Part shown: piece by piece, positions 5,131-5,150 of the stretch
Position numbering within the stretch: the stretch's first letter is position 1
Layout: each line of letters begins with the position of its first letter
DNA from: an uncultured Phycisphaerales bacterium
GTDB lineage: Bacteria > Planctomycetota > Phycisphaerae > Phycisphaerales > SM1A02
DNA: 5,150 nt
Assembly: GCA_946886375.1 (NCBI GenBank)
Contig: CAMPIL010000264.1
Span: 1 to 5,150 of the forward strand
Direction of reading: 5' to 3'
Notes under the pieces: model-generated
Databases searched by the model: none
What the model was told of the DNA's origin: nothing
Seen by the model: only the letters and a program-made list of their open reading frames with translations
Translations under genes and position numbers: made by a program

Positions 5131-5150
5131 GAAATCACGCGGGCGGACGA

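Overview
The window is GC-rich (about 60 % by eye) bacterial chromosome. It holds four protein-coding genes, all on the minus strand, and two tRNA genes. I infer a member of the Planctomycetota, probably Phycisphaerae-like. The reasons are a secreted alpha/alpha-toroid protein of the prenyltransferase/squalene-oxidase-repeat type paired with a DUF1573 protein, scarce Shine-Dalgarno sequences, and a divergent IspD. This is a family-level impression, not a database match. There are no insertion sequences, CRISPR arrays, phage genes or integrases, and no gene-free stretch exceeds about 140 bases.

Layout in minus-strand transcription order (right to left). (1) 5130-3703: a complete metallo-beta-lactamase/beta-CASP ribonuclease resembling CPSF73/Ysh1 and Thermus TTHA0252. 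(2) 3569-3653: tRNA-Leu(CAA), the only plus-strand gene, convergent with the nuclease and divergent from the next gene. (3) 3430-2294: an exported DUF1573 protein with a strong Shine-Dalgarno sequence. (4) 2283 (or 2310)-1066: an exported alpha/alpha-toroid protein, tightly linked to the DUF1573 gene and probably translationally coupled to it. (5) 929-1065: a spacer with two GC-rich hairpins. (6) 928-110: ispD, the cytidylyltransferase of the MEP isoprenoid pathway, with an extra segment of about 26 residues in its dimerisation arm. (7) 62-1: a tRNA-Lys(CUU) cut by the window edge, with its own good promoter.

The genes do not form one pathway. The nuclease acts on RNA, the two exported proteins look like a small cell-envelope or periplasmic module of unknown job, and ispD and the tRNAs are housekeeping. 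ispD beside a 'prenyltransferase-like' protein invites an isoprenoid-operon reading, but the toroid protein is secreted and lacks the cyclase acid motif, so I do not support it.

The most useful non-coding observation is that the hexamer TACACT occurs exactly three times in my reading of both strands. Each copy is on the minus strand and just upstream of a minus-strand gene (tRNA-Lys, ispD, DUF1573), as expected of a local -10 promoter element. The copy before ispD would start transcription at or within a base or two of the ATG, suggesting a leaderless message. I see no convincing wholly new system here. The exported DUF1573/toroid pair and the IspD arm insertion are the best leads.
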